NCBI RefSeq assembly: GCF_000226095.1
Contig: NC_016473.1
Location: forward strand, 1,488,001 to 1,552,000
Source: Thermothelomyces thermophilus ATCC 42464
Lineage: Eukaryota; Ascomycota; Sordariomycetes; Sordariales; Chaetomiaceae
Length of the DNA stretch: 64,000 nucleotides
Reading direction: 5' to 3'
Part shown: piece after piece, positions 22,314 through 32,960 of the stretch
How the letters are laid out: the number at the start of each line of letters is the position of its first letter
How positions within the stretch are numbered: position 1 is the first letter of the stretch
Program-made: the position numbers and the translations under genes
The notes under the pieces: model-generated
The model's database searches: none
Told to the model about the DNA's origin: nothing
Seen by the model: only the letters and a program-made list of their open reading frames with translations

Positions 22314-23866
22314 ATGGATCTCGACATTGAAATGGACGTCGACGACGTCCAGGACATGCCGGTTCCTGCGATTCCTGCGGCATACACCGAAGATGTGGTT
22401 GCCGAAGACGAACAGGTTCGAATTGGCGGCTCGATTCCCACTTTCGCTCGGTGCGATGCGCTGACTGCCGCCCCTCTCAGGAACCCGGAGAGGTCGAGGA
22501 GGGGCCCAACGGGGGGGACAATGGCGACGCCTCAGACAAGGCCAAGGCGCCGGTGCCGTACAAGGTGCACATCAAGGGGCTGGACACATTCAATCCAGAC
22601 GACGTCAAGGGCTATCTAGCAGAGCACTACAGCACGAGCGAACTCAACCGCGTCGAGTGGATTGACGACACATGTGCCAACTATATTTTCAAGTCCGATC
22701 GCATAGCACAGGAAGCCCTCGTTGCGCTCGCGGCAGTGGAAATTGCCGACGTGACGCAGCTGCCCCCGCTCGAGAACATACCCGCTAAGAGCTATTCGCA
22801 AAAGCCCGAGTGCAGCTTGCTCGTTCGATTTGCTGTGGAAGGAGACAAGAAAGTGGCCGGGGCTGCGGAGCGCAGCCGGTTCTACCTGCTCCACCCGGAG
22901 TACGACCCCGGGGAGCGCCGGCGGCGGGGTGAGCTCGGCCGGGGAAGATACCGAGATCGGGACGACCGCTACCGAAGGGACAGAAGGAACGACAGGCGGA
23001 GGGATTCCAGAGACGAGGAAGAGCCCGAGTCGTTCGACGTCAACCTCTACGACGATGACGAATCGGCGCTGGCGACACGGGCCCGGAGACGCTCGCGCCC
23101 GAGGCGTCGCTCCATGTCTCGCTCTTCCGATACCAGGGGGGCTGCTCAGCGAAATCGGGACAAGGAGCTCTTCCCCGACAAGCTATCAGGGAGTTTGGGG
23201 CGCAGTTTGCGTGACCGGTCCGCCTCGCCGGTACGAGACCGCGACGGGGATGCTGAGATGGATCTGGATGAGGCCGCGCGGGCAGCTGCAGCGATGCGCA
23301 GCCGGGAAAGGGGGCGCTCGATAAAAGAGCGCCTGTCGCGCGACAACAGTACCAAGGAGTTGTTCCCGTCTAAGGAGATCAACAGGAAGAAAGAGCTGTT
23401 TCCTTCCAAGGTCAACTCATCGGGTGGCGGCGGTACGGCGCAGATGGATAAGGTCAACGACACGACGGTGTTGACGACTGGTATGTCTCGACTCTCTCTC
23501 GCGGCGAGGCTGGCGCAAGTGCTCTAGTCTCAACACGTACGCGCGCGCACACACACACACACACACTCTCTCTCTCTCAGCGACAAATCTGTCACCACCA
23601 ACCCCACTCACTCAGTTCGCTCATTGACACACGCTTCAGCAAGTCTTGCAGACCGGATTACCGCACCAAGCGCGGGCGGCTTTAGCATACGCGGCATGGC
23701 AAACAAGCGCAGCGATGACCAGGGCATAGCCATCAAAGGCACCGGACCAACGGTTAGGGAACTGTTTCCCGAGAAATTTGGCACCAACGCCGGCAAGGAA
23801 CTGTTTGCCGAAAAACTCGAGGGGAGGGGCAAGCGAAGACAAAAAGCGGAGGACATGTTCACCTAG
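22314..23866 (+). CDS. NCBP3-like (DUF2414) RNA-binding protein with repeated ELFPxK motifs
   Basis: Three exons: 22314-22415, 22481-23480 and 23640-23866, giving 442 aa. Intron 2 has donor GTATGT and acceptor GCTTCAG and holds a CA/CT microsatellite. Intron 1 (65 nt, acceptor CCTCTCAG) uses the weak donor GTTCGA; GTGGTT at 22398 is an alternative in the same phase. The N-terminus is acidic (MDLDIEMDVDDVQDM). The RRM-like NCBP3 domain spans about 60-155 (YKVHIKGLDTFNPDDVKGYL, RVEWIDDTCANYIF). It is followed by an Arg/Asp-rich tract and RS-like sequence. Human NCBP3 is a cap- and mRNA-associated nuclear protein, so a nuclear mRNA role is inferred. The tail repeats [KR]ELF[PA]xK five times, at residues near 262, 326, 338, 407 and 420. 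Confidence 0.82.
23541..23579 (+). repeat. (CA)n/(CT)n compound microsatellite in NCBP3-like intron 2
   Basis: A CG-CA-CT dinucleotide run ends just before a minor AG in the second intron. Boundaries are approximate. Confidence 0.85.
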
Positions 23867-23891
23867 CTGTAAAGAGAGTGGTGTTGGAGGT

Positions 23892-23912
23892 GGGGGGGGG
23901 GGGGGGGGGGGG
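23892..23912 (+). repeat. Poly(G) tract, 21 nt
   Basis: Uninterrupted G run about 25 bp after the NCBP3-like stop codon. Likely unstable; its length should be treated as approximate. Confidence 0.9.
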
Positions 23913-24332
23913 AGGGAAGCGGAGAATAAGGAGCCAGTCACCGCCCAGCGGCACCATGCCAAACTAGATGGCGAGTGTGCTTTGCGGTCGTCGACGGGCA
24001 AGACTCGTCGCTTCAAACATCCACCCCTTCACAGATGGCCACAAGATAGGAGATGGCCACGAAGCGGCTTGCCCATGGTTCCCCCCTCGAATAAAATGAC
24101 GAAAGCAGATATCCGCTGAGGGAAACGGACCAGTGACGGTTTCTGACCAACAACATTGACTTGGGTTCGGCCTCGAGGTGAAAAACCGACTCGGCCGTTG
24201 CTGATGCAGTAAAACCGTGTTGACCGAGTGGAAAGAGAGACTGATGTGGATTCGATCCATCGTTGAATTCAATGATAGGACTGGAATGCGGCACAGAAAC
24301 GAGCTTCCGTTGCTGGCGTCGGCGCCGGCGGG

Positions 24333-24340
24333 TATAAAAT
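24333..24340 (+). promoter_or_regulatory. Isolated TATA-box-like element
   Basis: TATAAAAT sits in GC-rich flanking sequence (GGCGGG before it), about 865 bp upstream of the next annotated ATG. It could drive a long leader or an unannotated transcript. Evidence is sequence resemblance only. Confidence 0.25.
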
Positions 24341-25203
24341 AACAGGTTTCAGTCTTGGCTTAACTCCCACTAAGAGGAGTGATGCCCCATGCATCTTATG
24401 TGTTTGTGCCTGGTCTGAGTTGGATTCCGAGTGATTTATATCTTGGGCCTGCCGACCTGAATCTCGCCGTTGTCAAGTCCATCAAGCGACCTGTCCCTAA
24501 CCCCGTGAAGTAGATCGAGACAGAGGCGGCACTTCACGAGGTGTTGAACTAGTCGTTGAACTAGTCAAGATAGATATATTCTTATAAACTCCGATGAATT
24601 TTCTTGTTATGCTGGATGAACGTCGGGCAACGCCTTTATGCCTGCATGTTGCATCGTATGAAGCTGAGGCTGCATGACATGGCATAGCATCACCCCCCTC
24701 TGTCTTGAGGCCCTTTCACGAGGTTTTCTCGCAGCCAAGTGACGTGTCGATGCGGAAGTAAAAACTCAGCCCCAGGTGATTGAGTAAGTTCCGGTTTCTC
24801 TCCGGCTCTAGGCCGGTGTGATTAGGTGCCTTTACTTGTTATATGTAAATGACAGTGGATTGCCCCTTCCTTTTGTATCGCTTGGTCATCTAATCCGATA
24901 TCGAGGGATAGGTGCCTGCCTTACAACGGCCCCTGACCGACCTTCAACCGCTAGCTGCCACGAAGTGACTTTCTTTCTCCTGCAAGAAATTCCATCGCTC
25001 CCTCTGGTGAGTTGGCAAAGCTCATCATCCACCACCTTCGTCCATCCTCTCTCTAACAGCCATACTCTTCAACCCTTCCGCAAGTTCACCTCGTCACCCC
25101 ACACTCGATCAACAGAAAACTGTGACTCGACTTGTCCTGCTCAATAGGATAAGGGGGCAATTTCGTTCGCTTGCTTACCACTTTTGTTTAACGCAACAGA
25201 ACC

Positions 25204-27355
25204 ATGGCCGACAATACGAACCCAACCAGCAGCTGGTTCCGCCCTTTCGGCCGCTCCAACACCAGCAACACAAACCAGCAGCAGCAGCAAGAACAGCGAC
25301 AATCACCGCCACTGCAGACCCGCCAAACCTCCCATCATGTCCTGACACACATCTCTACCTCGACCGAATCTCCCACCAACGAGTCTCCGCCTAGGGGGCA
25401 TGGTCATCACTCTCACCATCACCAGAACCAGCATCATCAACACCATCACCGGAAGTCCGCCGGCGCTACGCTCCGCACCGTGTCGAGCTTCCTCAATCTT
25501 AAGAGCAGCACCAGTAAGAGTGGGGGCGGAACCGGTAAAAGCCATGTCTGGCAACTCTCAAGATCTGGGAACGGAGCAGCAACAGTGGCAACGTTGGAGG
25601 ACGACCCGAGGATACGCACCCCAGCGTCTCTGTCTATGCTGCCGCTGACTGAGGTTGACTATGGCTCCCCTTCATCTTGCGTGGACGGGTGGTATGGCAC
25701 GGAGGTTGGAACGAGGAGCAGGAGCGGGAGCGGCAGGAGCGGGGGGAGGGAGAGCCGGGACGCTGAGGGGGGAGGTGAGAGAACATGGCATAACCCGAAT
25801 GTCATGCAGATGACCGAGATGCTGAGCAGCGTGATGACGAGGATGGCACCCGGGGACAGGCTGGATCCGACGTGAGAATCCTTCTTCCTCCTCCCATTGT
25901 CGCGATCCCAGAGAAGGCCGATTTGACCCGCTGACAAGCCAAACAGTTATCACTCGTGCATTTTCTCCCTTATTGAAGGCTTTTATAAGCTTACACGGAG
26001 ACTGCAAGACGTCGAGGAACAGCTCGCTGAGATAAAAGACTTGCGCGAAAGGGAGCTCGACCAGTTCCGCGGCATGACCGAGGAGTGGATGGAGACTAGC
26101 GAGGCCTACAAGGCAGAGGTCAAGCGTCTCGAGCTTGCACTGGCGAAGGAGAGCAAGGACGGCGTGGCCAGCGTTGCCTTGGCCCGCCATGGGAGCCTCG
26201 TTGACCGCGTCGGAAGTAAGCGGTTCCACGCTAGGCTAGAGCGGTTGAACGGTTTGCACGATCAAGGTATTTGTCCCGCACAATAGTCCCTGTGAGAGGA
26301 AAGTTGACAACAGTCAAACAGACACCACCGGGGAGGAGCATGCACCGCATGCTGGAACACAACCGGTTGGTCTTGCCGAAGAAACAACGAGCTATAGGAC
26401 CCTGAGTACGTATGAATATGTTCAAACTGTTGTGCTCGAAACTAAGTGGACTCGAGGCTCAATCCCCAGAATCCTCGATTCCCAGAACGATGTTACTCTG
26501 AGCCGTATTCTGGAGCAACGCGAGCTCGAAGAGCGAATGGCCCATCAACGACGGGGAGAGGGCAGAGTTAGAGCCGCTCCAGTTCTTATTCACCCGCGAG
26601 GTGCTCCCGAACCACGCGATTTTCTCGGAGACACGCTGAGAGCTGGCCGGCAACCTCCCGTGGCCGTCGTAGAACGAGATCCGCTCGCCGCGAAAGCACA
26701 GGAGAATCCTACCGCTGACAGTACCGTCAGACCCGGGCCCGAAAGCCATTCGTCCTCGTCAATCGGCAATGAATCGTCGTCCTCGTCGTCATCAACACCG
26801 TCGTCGGATTCGCAAACCGATGCACGAGAAGAGTTCGCCCACTCCTCGATCAGTTCTGGTAAATCGAATGATCTACCGAGAAAGCGTAGACAGAAGCAAT
26901 CGATTTGCTCCGAGTCGAGTTATCAAGCGTATCACGGCAATGGGGAATTTCCGAGGGCGGGAGAGGGAACTGGTGAGTCTTCAGGTCAGCAGGGTCAGCA
27001 GGGTCAGCAATCTTTGTTGGGTCCGCCGTTGAGAGAAAAGGGGCGGCGGCGGCGTTACTCGTTCGAGATTGGGGACGATGAGCTCTTATCCATAGCTCCT
27101 CGCTCTGGCAGTGAGGTTCGTCACCATCCGCGAGTGCCATCAGCCGGGGAGGAAACTTGCGTTGAGGGAAACCAGTCGCTGGGGATCACTCCAGACTCCG
27201 GGGTCGCTCAAGTCAGCGCAGCCAAGCCATCATCGAACTGGAGTTCGGGTTCGATCAGCCATTCCACCTCCGCCGATACCGTTCGATGGGTCGGCGAAGA
27301 CGGCTCACCTGAGAGCAGCAATACTAGACAAGGGCAGACCAAGGCGAAGCCGTAA
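25204..27355 (+). CDS. His/Gln-rich fungal coiled-coil protein of unknown function
   Basis: Three exons: 25204-25871, 25947-26266 and 26322-27355, giving 673 aa. The introns are 75 nt (donor GTGAGA, acceptor AAACAG) and 55 nt (donor GTATTT, acceptor AAACAG), and phases close at both. I do not recognise the family. Residues 1-100 are rich in Gln, Ser and His (HGHHSHHHQNQHHQHHHRK). The most ordered part spans exons 1-2 at about 197-300 (WHNPNVMQMTEMLSSVMTRM, then YHSCIFSLIEGFYKLTRRLQ, EEQLAEIKDLRERELDQFRG). It reads as a short helical domain running into a coiled coil. Exon 3 is mostly disordered, with Ser runs, a basic patch (LPRKRRQKQ) and GRRRRYSFEIGDDELL. The clean join of a conserved-looking block across intron 1 supports the model. 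A scaffold or signalling role would be a guess. Confidence 0.72.
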
Positions 27356-29653
27356 TCGTCTCGTGTCCGTCCTCGAACATGGTCGACAAAGCTGGACAAG
27401 ATGCTCGATGGTGGCTTCTAAAGGGCTACACGGGAGGAAGGCTATCGGGCTCTGTGTGTCGGCTCGTTCCAGAGACTGCTCTTCTCCCTAAAGAAATTGC
27501 GATAATGGTACGAGGGATACATCCAACAAAGGAGCGAATCCGTGGCCAGCGAATATGTCAGCGAGTATGTCAGCATGTCATCGAGTATGCCACCGTGTAT
27601 TTGCGGGAGGGCAAGCTGGTGCAATCCAGGGCCGCTCTCCCTTCGGCGTGTTTCTCGGATTACTTTCCCAATAGTCTACATTGAAAACGTCCTCAGTTTG
27701 AAAGAGCCTCGTCAGCTGCCCTCGCCTGCGCCGCTCCTCGCGCTGCCAATAAGGCACAGTACATGGAGATCTAAAGAAGCTGACCTTGGGATCAGTCTCC
27801 GAACTCGACTACCAGCAAGTCTAGTGGTCGCTGTGCAAGTTGCTCAGGGAAGCGGGCATTGTCCCCTCGGGAAAGCCGGTAGGGTCCAAGGTTGAGGAGG
27901 AAAGGAAAGGAAGGGCCTTGTTGATCTGGCTCTCCTCAATAGAAAGTCCTGTCGAGCGTGTTGATGCTTCCATTCTGTTACGCAACTTCATCGCTCGCCG
28001 TTACCATCTCGTCGGAGGTACGTTGGAAAGTGCGAATCGGCATCTCTACGCCAAGGATGTCGAGGTCGTCTCTCTGTCCGGTTCAGCTGCGGAGTGGTTG
28101 AGACCCAATTTCCCGCCTACCCAACCACAGCCAGCGGCCAGCATGTTCTCGCAACCGGGGAACTGCCATGCGTTGCCCCGTGTGGTATCACCACGGTCAA
28201 GAAAAAATGATTGTCGTGGAAGCTTAATACGTTATTTGTCAGCGCCCGGAAGGGTCAGGACACTAACTACGGTCGATAGCAATATCGACCATGGCGGGCC
28301 GGAACCGGACACGACGGCAAGAAGCCCATTTCCAATCGCCTATCCAGGGTCCGCGTTCCGTCTACGAACAAGGAAACACCATCGCCGTATTGTGTCGTCA
28401 TGTAATGTAACGGTACTCTGTGAGTTTACAAGCTCATACCGACCAAGAACCGAGATCCAGACCGCTCTGTGGATAACGTCTTGCATGGAGGGTACACTAC
28501 ACTAGAGGATGAGAATTTTCGGGAGGGCTCTGCACAGAGGAGGGGGATGTGTACTGTACCGTGCATGCGTTTGCTACGAAACGTCAACCCTCCTGGCAGG
28601 CCCGCTCAGCCAACCCACGGGTGAACAACATTTGGCCACCAGCCTCGCTCTCGGAGCTCCTGTGTCGCCACCTGGTATGAACAAGTAGATAGTTCGACTC
28701 GGGAGAGAAGATGGGTTCGCGGTCACGTACGTACATCCGTACATTAGCGTAGGAACACTCGTTTATGCCGGGGGGGAAAGAGAGGGCGGAGGAGAGGAGG
28801 GAGAACAAGCGGCGACCAAAGGAGGTGCAGATGCGTCGTACCAAGGAGGACCCAAGGGGTATGTAGCCACTTAGGGACGGCGTTGGAGGTGTCCCTCTAC
28901 CTCCCGGTTAGTCGGCATCGGGCGGAAAGAGGTTCCAACGTTTTTCAACAAGGTCACCCTGTCGAGGGAGAGGGAGGGGTGTGTGTGTAAGTGAGACACT
29001 TTCAACGTTCATCCCCCGCGCTAATAATTCAGACTGACCGATCCCTACTGGGAGGCCCACCGCTACCGTTGCCGCTGCCGTCGGACTCGAGCAGCGCCTC
29101 CGCACCAAGCCAAGTATGCAGAGGCCGTCATGACCAGGGGGCGGATGGGAACTGGGATCGGCGACGGTGCGCTCGGCAGTGTTCCGGGTGACCCCTTTCT
29201 TTGTCCAGAGACAATCGGTTTCTGCCCGAGCTAATAAGCTTTCTGCACGAAGCATGTAGGTCTGGAAACCGCGGTAGTTATTACACTTCAACTTTGCGCT
29301 ATCTTTGAGCCAGCAAAAGAGAGCGGGCAAGTATTGGCGAGGAAGCACGGCCAAGTAGGGTAGCAACGAACGCAGCCCTGTTCTCTCAGCTGCCTCTCAG
29401 CCCCCAACTCAGCTCGGTTTTGCAAAGACTTGGTGTTAGGGCCCGAGGCCACGGTGCGTACGTACACCTAGATACATACGAACTAAACTACACACGTCCC
29501 TTGAGCTTAGCGTATGGCACAACTCAACCGATATACTATGATATTGCAGTGAAGCTGGACGAGAGCGAGAGCGAGGTAGCCCTCGGATCAAGAGGGCCCG
29601 GAAAAGCCGGTCTTTGTCGCCCGCCAGTTCTTCCTTCATTCCCTCCCTCTCGG

Positions 29654-29672
29654 CCCCCCCCCCCCCCCCCCC
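29654..29672 (+). repeat. Poly(C) tract, 19 nt
   Basis: Uninterrupted C run in the gene-free region. Confidence 0.9.
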
Positions 29673-30505
29673 TTCTCCCCAAAATCTCTCCACTGGTCTC
29701 CTTTTATCTTGCCTTCTGCCGTATGTGCGGATTACATACAAGGGTTCATGTTTAGCCCTTCATTCCCTCCTATTCAGCGGGGGGGACGCCCCCGGAATCA
29801 GAACCAGACTCGTCGGTAACCAATCCACGTCTCATGCTTCTCTCACATGCGTGTGCGCATCTGAGACAGAGACCTCGCCGTGTCTCACCCGCTCCCTCTC
29901 CCCTCCCCGCCTAACCGTCCAATCCACCCTCCCAACCAAAACCTCACCTAGAGGCCAACGCACGTCTACATGCATCCCCCCGGAGATGTACATACACACA
30001 TACACGTACCTTCCACACTGCGGAGTGTCGGGTAATCCGGGTTTGGGGAGTATGGCGTGCTCCAAATTGGCACAGCTGTATACGGTAGACACCCATCGGT
30101 GTTGGGGGCCCCGGGGGGAGGGGGGGGTAGGGGAGCCACCGTGACGGCTGCGAGCGCGTTTTCTCAAGTAGGGAAAGTGAGGGACGGTGTGAGTGAGACA
30201 TGCAGGCGGGAGCGAGGGTGTTGAAGAAGACCTTGGGGAAAAAAAGAAAAAGCTCGGGGGGAGAAAAAAAATAAAATAAAACAACTAAAGGAAGACTACA
30301 CTAGTAGGGTTGGGTACACTACGGGATATTTTGCACTACTACAGTAGTGTGTGCATTCCGTCTACCGCGCTGCGCTAGTCTTGTGTGCATTCTCCTTTGT
30401 TTCTGTTCGAGAAGACCGGGGCAAAAGCAAAGTCCAAGGGCGGAGCGGGACAAGGCGAGACGGATAGAGGGTTCAGTGCCTGGTTAACGCAGAAGATGGC
30501 GTACT

Positions 30506-30543
30506 ACATCATCATCGTCATCATCGTCATCATCGTCATCATC
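30506..30543 (+). repeat. (ATCATCGTC)n-type trinucleotide repeat
   Basis: Alternating CAT/CGT units, about four copies of a 9-bp unit. No coding context is supported. Confidence 0.85.
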
Positions 30544-31809
30544 AATGTTCTTCGCCTCATGCTCACCACTACTTGTCAAACACGCGTCCTCTGAACATAG
30601 TCAAGCGAGAGACAAGAGGTAAAAGCAAAGAAGAACAGAACCGTAAGGGATGAGAGGCGGTCGTTCGTGAATGTACACCCTGGCCACTTGCTGGTGCTGT
30701 TACTGCTGCTGGGGAACCATGAAGAGCTGAACGAGGCGTCGTGGCATACAGACGTATGTAGTCCGTACACACAACAAGAACAACAACAACAACAATTGCT
30801 TCGCAGGGTAGCCAAAGCCGCATGAGCCACGTCACAGCTCATACCTACCCCTGTGCGGATTCGAAGCCCAGCCTAACAGGGCCGGTCCGGAGCCTCCTCG
30901 AGGCCAGAGACGCCAGAGGGCGCTCTTACTGCCCTGCTGTCCAGGGGAGAGCTCCCCCGAGTTAGTGCCGTGTCCCGGCGGGCGGGGAGATTCACACATT
31001 CTTGGGATTGGAAGAGAGAGGGTCCACATCAACGGGCCGGCAATCTCAGCGGCCGTTCCTCAGCTGCCGTCGGCAAGAGGAGGAGGGACCCTTCCCCCCC
31101 CCCCTTTTTTCCCCCTCCCCTAAAGGGGCACAACCGTCACCAAGATCGTACTTGATGAATACACTAGTGTAGTGTAGATGAGAGCAGAAGGCTTGGGTGA
31201 GCCCACCAAACGCCCCTCCCAAAAACGATACCTTCCCGGCGGCTCACCAACTGCCTGATAGGCTACTGTACAGTAGAGTTTCAGGGTGCCTGTAAGGGGG
31301 GACGGGGGCCCGCGCAGTCTGCGTAGGAGGCCTGCTTGCTGGCCTCTGGTTCTCTTTCGCCATGCCGCTCAGGAGTATCTTTGTTGCTCGCTCATTTGGG
31401 GAAGAAACTGGCGAGGACACACAATACCTTTTTCCCTCCCCCCCGGCACCGGGCTTCCCTTCCCTTTTTTTTCACCTCTACGGAGATAGTGTAGAGAGCG
31501 AAGAAAAAAGGGGGGGAGGGTAAAAGGGTTGGGGCAGACGGGGTCCTCAGCTGGGCTCCTTTCCCCCTCTGTCCAATGGATCGTCTTTGCCCACAGAGCC
31601 AGACGGGGGTTGTGGAGGAGGAGGGAAAAGAGAAGGGAAGGCCCTGTCTCACGCGCACGCTCAACGGTCACGATCTCGGGGAGAATGGGGCCGGGGTGAT
31701 TTTTCTTTTTCTTTCTTTTTTTTTTTTTTCACGCCCCCCCCAGCAAAGAGATCTGCACGTCCGTTTCTTCCCTGATGACCGATCAGCCTGGATGCCCGGA
31801 GTCTGGCCG

Positions 31810-31880
31810 CCGTACACTAAGTACTATGTAGTGTACATCTACGGAGTAATCCGTACAGTACTTTTACATACATACAAAGT
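31810..31880. repeat. GTAC-rich dispersed repeat cluster
   Basis: Contains an ACGGAGTA motif directly joined to an exact GTAATCCGTAC (31846-31856), flanked by GTGTAC, AGTACT and TACATACATAC. It is a member of the dispersed palindromic family described in the findings. Confidence 0.65.
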
Positions 31881-32599
31881 GACTTATCACAAGGGTCGAA
31901 GAGAGGGGAGGGAGAGAAGTATTGGGGGGGGAAGGGGAAGCAAACAACGAACGGGGCACTCCCCCCCCCTTCCCCCTTGGAAGATAGCGGGGAACGAAGA
32001 CTGAAAACACTTTCCTTATCCAGAGGCAGCCTGGAGAGAGCCCGGCCTGGCTGCTCTTTTTCTCACCTATCTCCGCTGCGGTGTGTGTTGTTCTGGTCCC
32101 GGCCGTTGTGTGTCCGTTGGGAGAGGAAAAAAAAAAAACGGGTAGTTCCTTTGCCAGTCGGTAACCTGCAGCCCGTGCCCTCGAGGCGGCTCTAGGTTTT
32201 TTTTGAGCTGGACAGGGGTCAGTCGTCGGACTGTCGATCCAATGGAATGGCCGGGACAGCAAGAAAGACCGTTGACATGGCGGTATTGGCGCCTGCATTG
32301 GCCTAATTGTGGCTTGCCGCGGGTGGAGACCCGGATTAAGGCAGGGCGACCGACTTTACCTTACTGGTAACTTAGTACGTAGGTCCCTAGCCAGACGCTT
32401 GTTTCCCCCCGTACACTAACTCCATGACGTTGACGCCGTTGCTTGGCCCGGGTGCAAACACCTCACGAATGCGACGCGCGTGAGCAGCGGCATGACGGTG
32501 AGATCATGTAACAGAGAGACTGCGTGTTTTTTTGTATGCACTGCTGTCCAATCCCCGACGGCAGGGTTCAGCTGAGAACACCCTCGCTGAACAATGACC

Positions 32600-32960
32600 A
32601 GGTAATCCGTACTCCGTACTTCGTGCACCGTACTGCGTGGAAGGATTCTACACAAGTAATCCGTACACAGTACACACTGGTGTACGAAGTACGTAGGAGT
32701 GTTGAGTGGGACACCCGAAAACAGCCGGACGTCGCATCGCATCTCTCTTCCACTTCTTCAACACCGAGAAGACTTGCAAAAACAGGGGGCATTTCGCTCA
32801 AGGCTCAAGGCTTCCTGTAGTGTAGCCTTTCCAGGGGTACAGAGGTACGTACCGCGTATGTATGGAGGTATGTATGTACCATAGTACGTCTGTACAGTAC
32901 TTCGTACGCTATGGAAAAGACACTGACGGGGCAGCGTTAGGAGTGTAATCCGTAGTGTAG
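32600..32960. repeat. Densest GTAC-rich dispersed repeat cluster
   Basis: Has two exact GTAATCCGTAC copies (32602-32612 and 32656-32666), a near copy (GTAATCCGTAG near 32946), TACTCCGT near 32611, and many GTAC palindromes including GTACGTAC-like stretches near 32845-32910. Confidence 0.7.

Larger units (their letters stand above)
23867..25203. other. Intergenic region between the NCBP3-like gene and the His/Gln-rich gene
   Basis: Contains a G21 run in the probable 3' UTR (23892-23912) and a TATAAAAT box at 24333-24340. There is C/T-rich sequence near 24980-25090 that is probably the leader of the next gene. No ORF with recognisable protein character. Confidence 0.65.

Noticed and set aside
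27840-28505. 221-codon ORF in the gene-free region
   Set aside because: No recognisable motif, random-looking composition, and no splice-linked partner exons.
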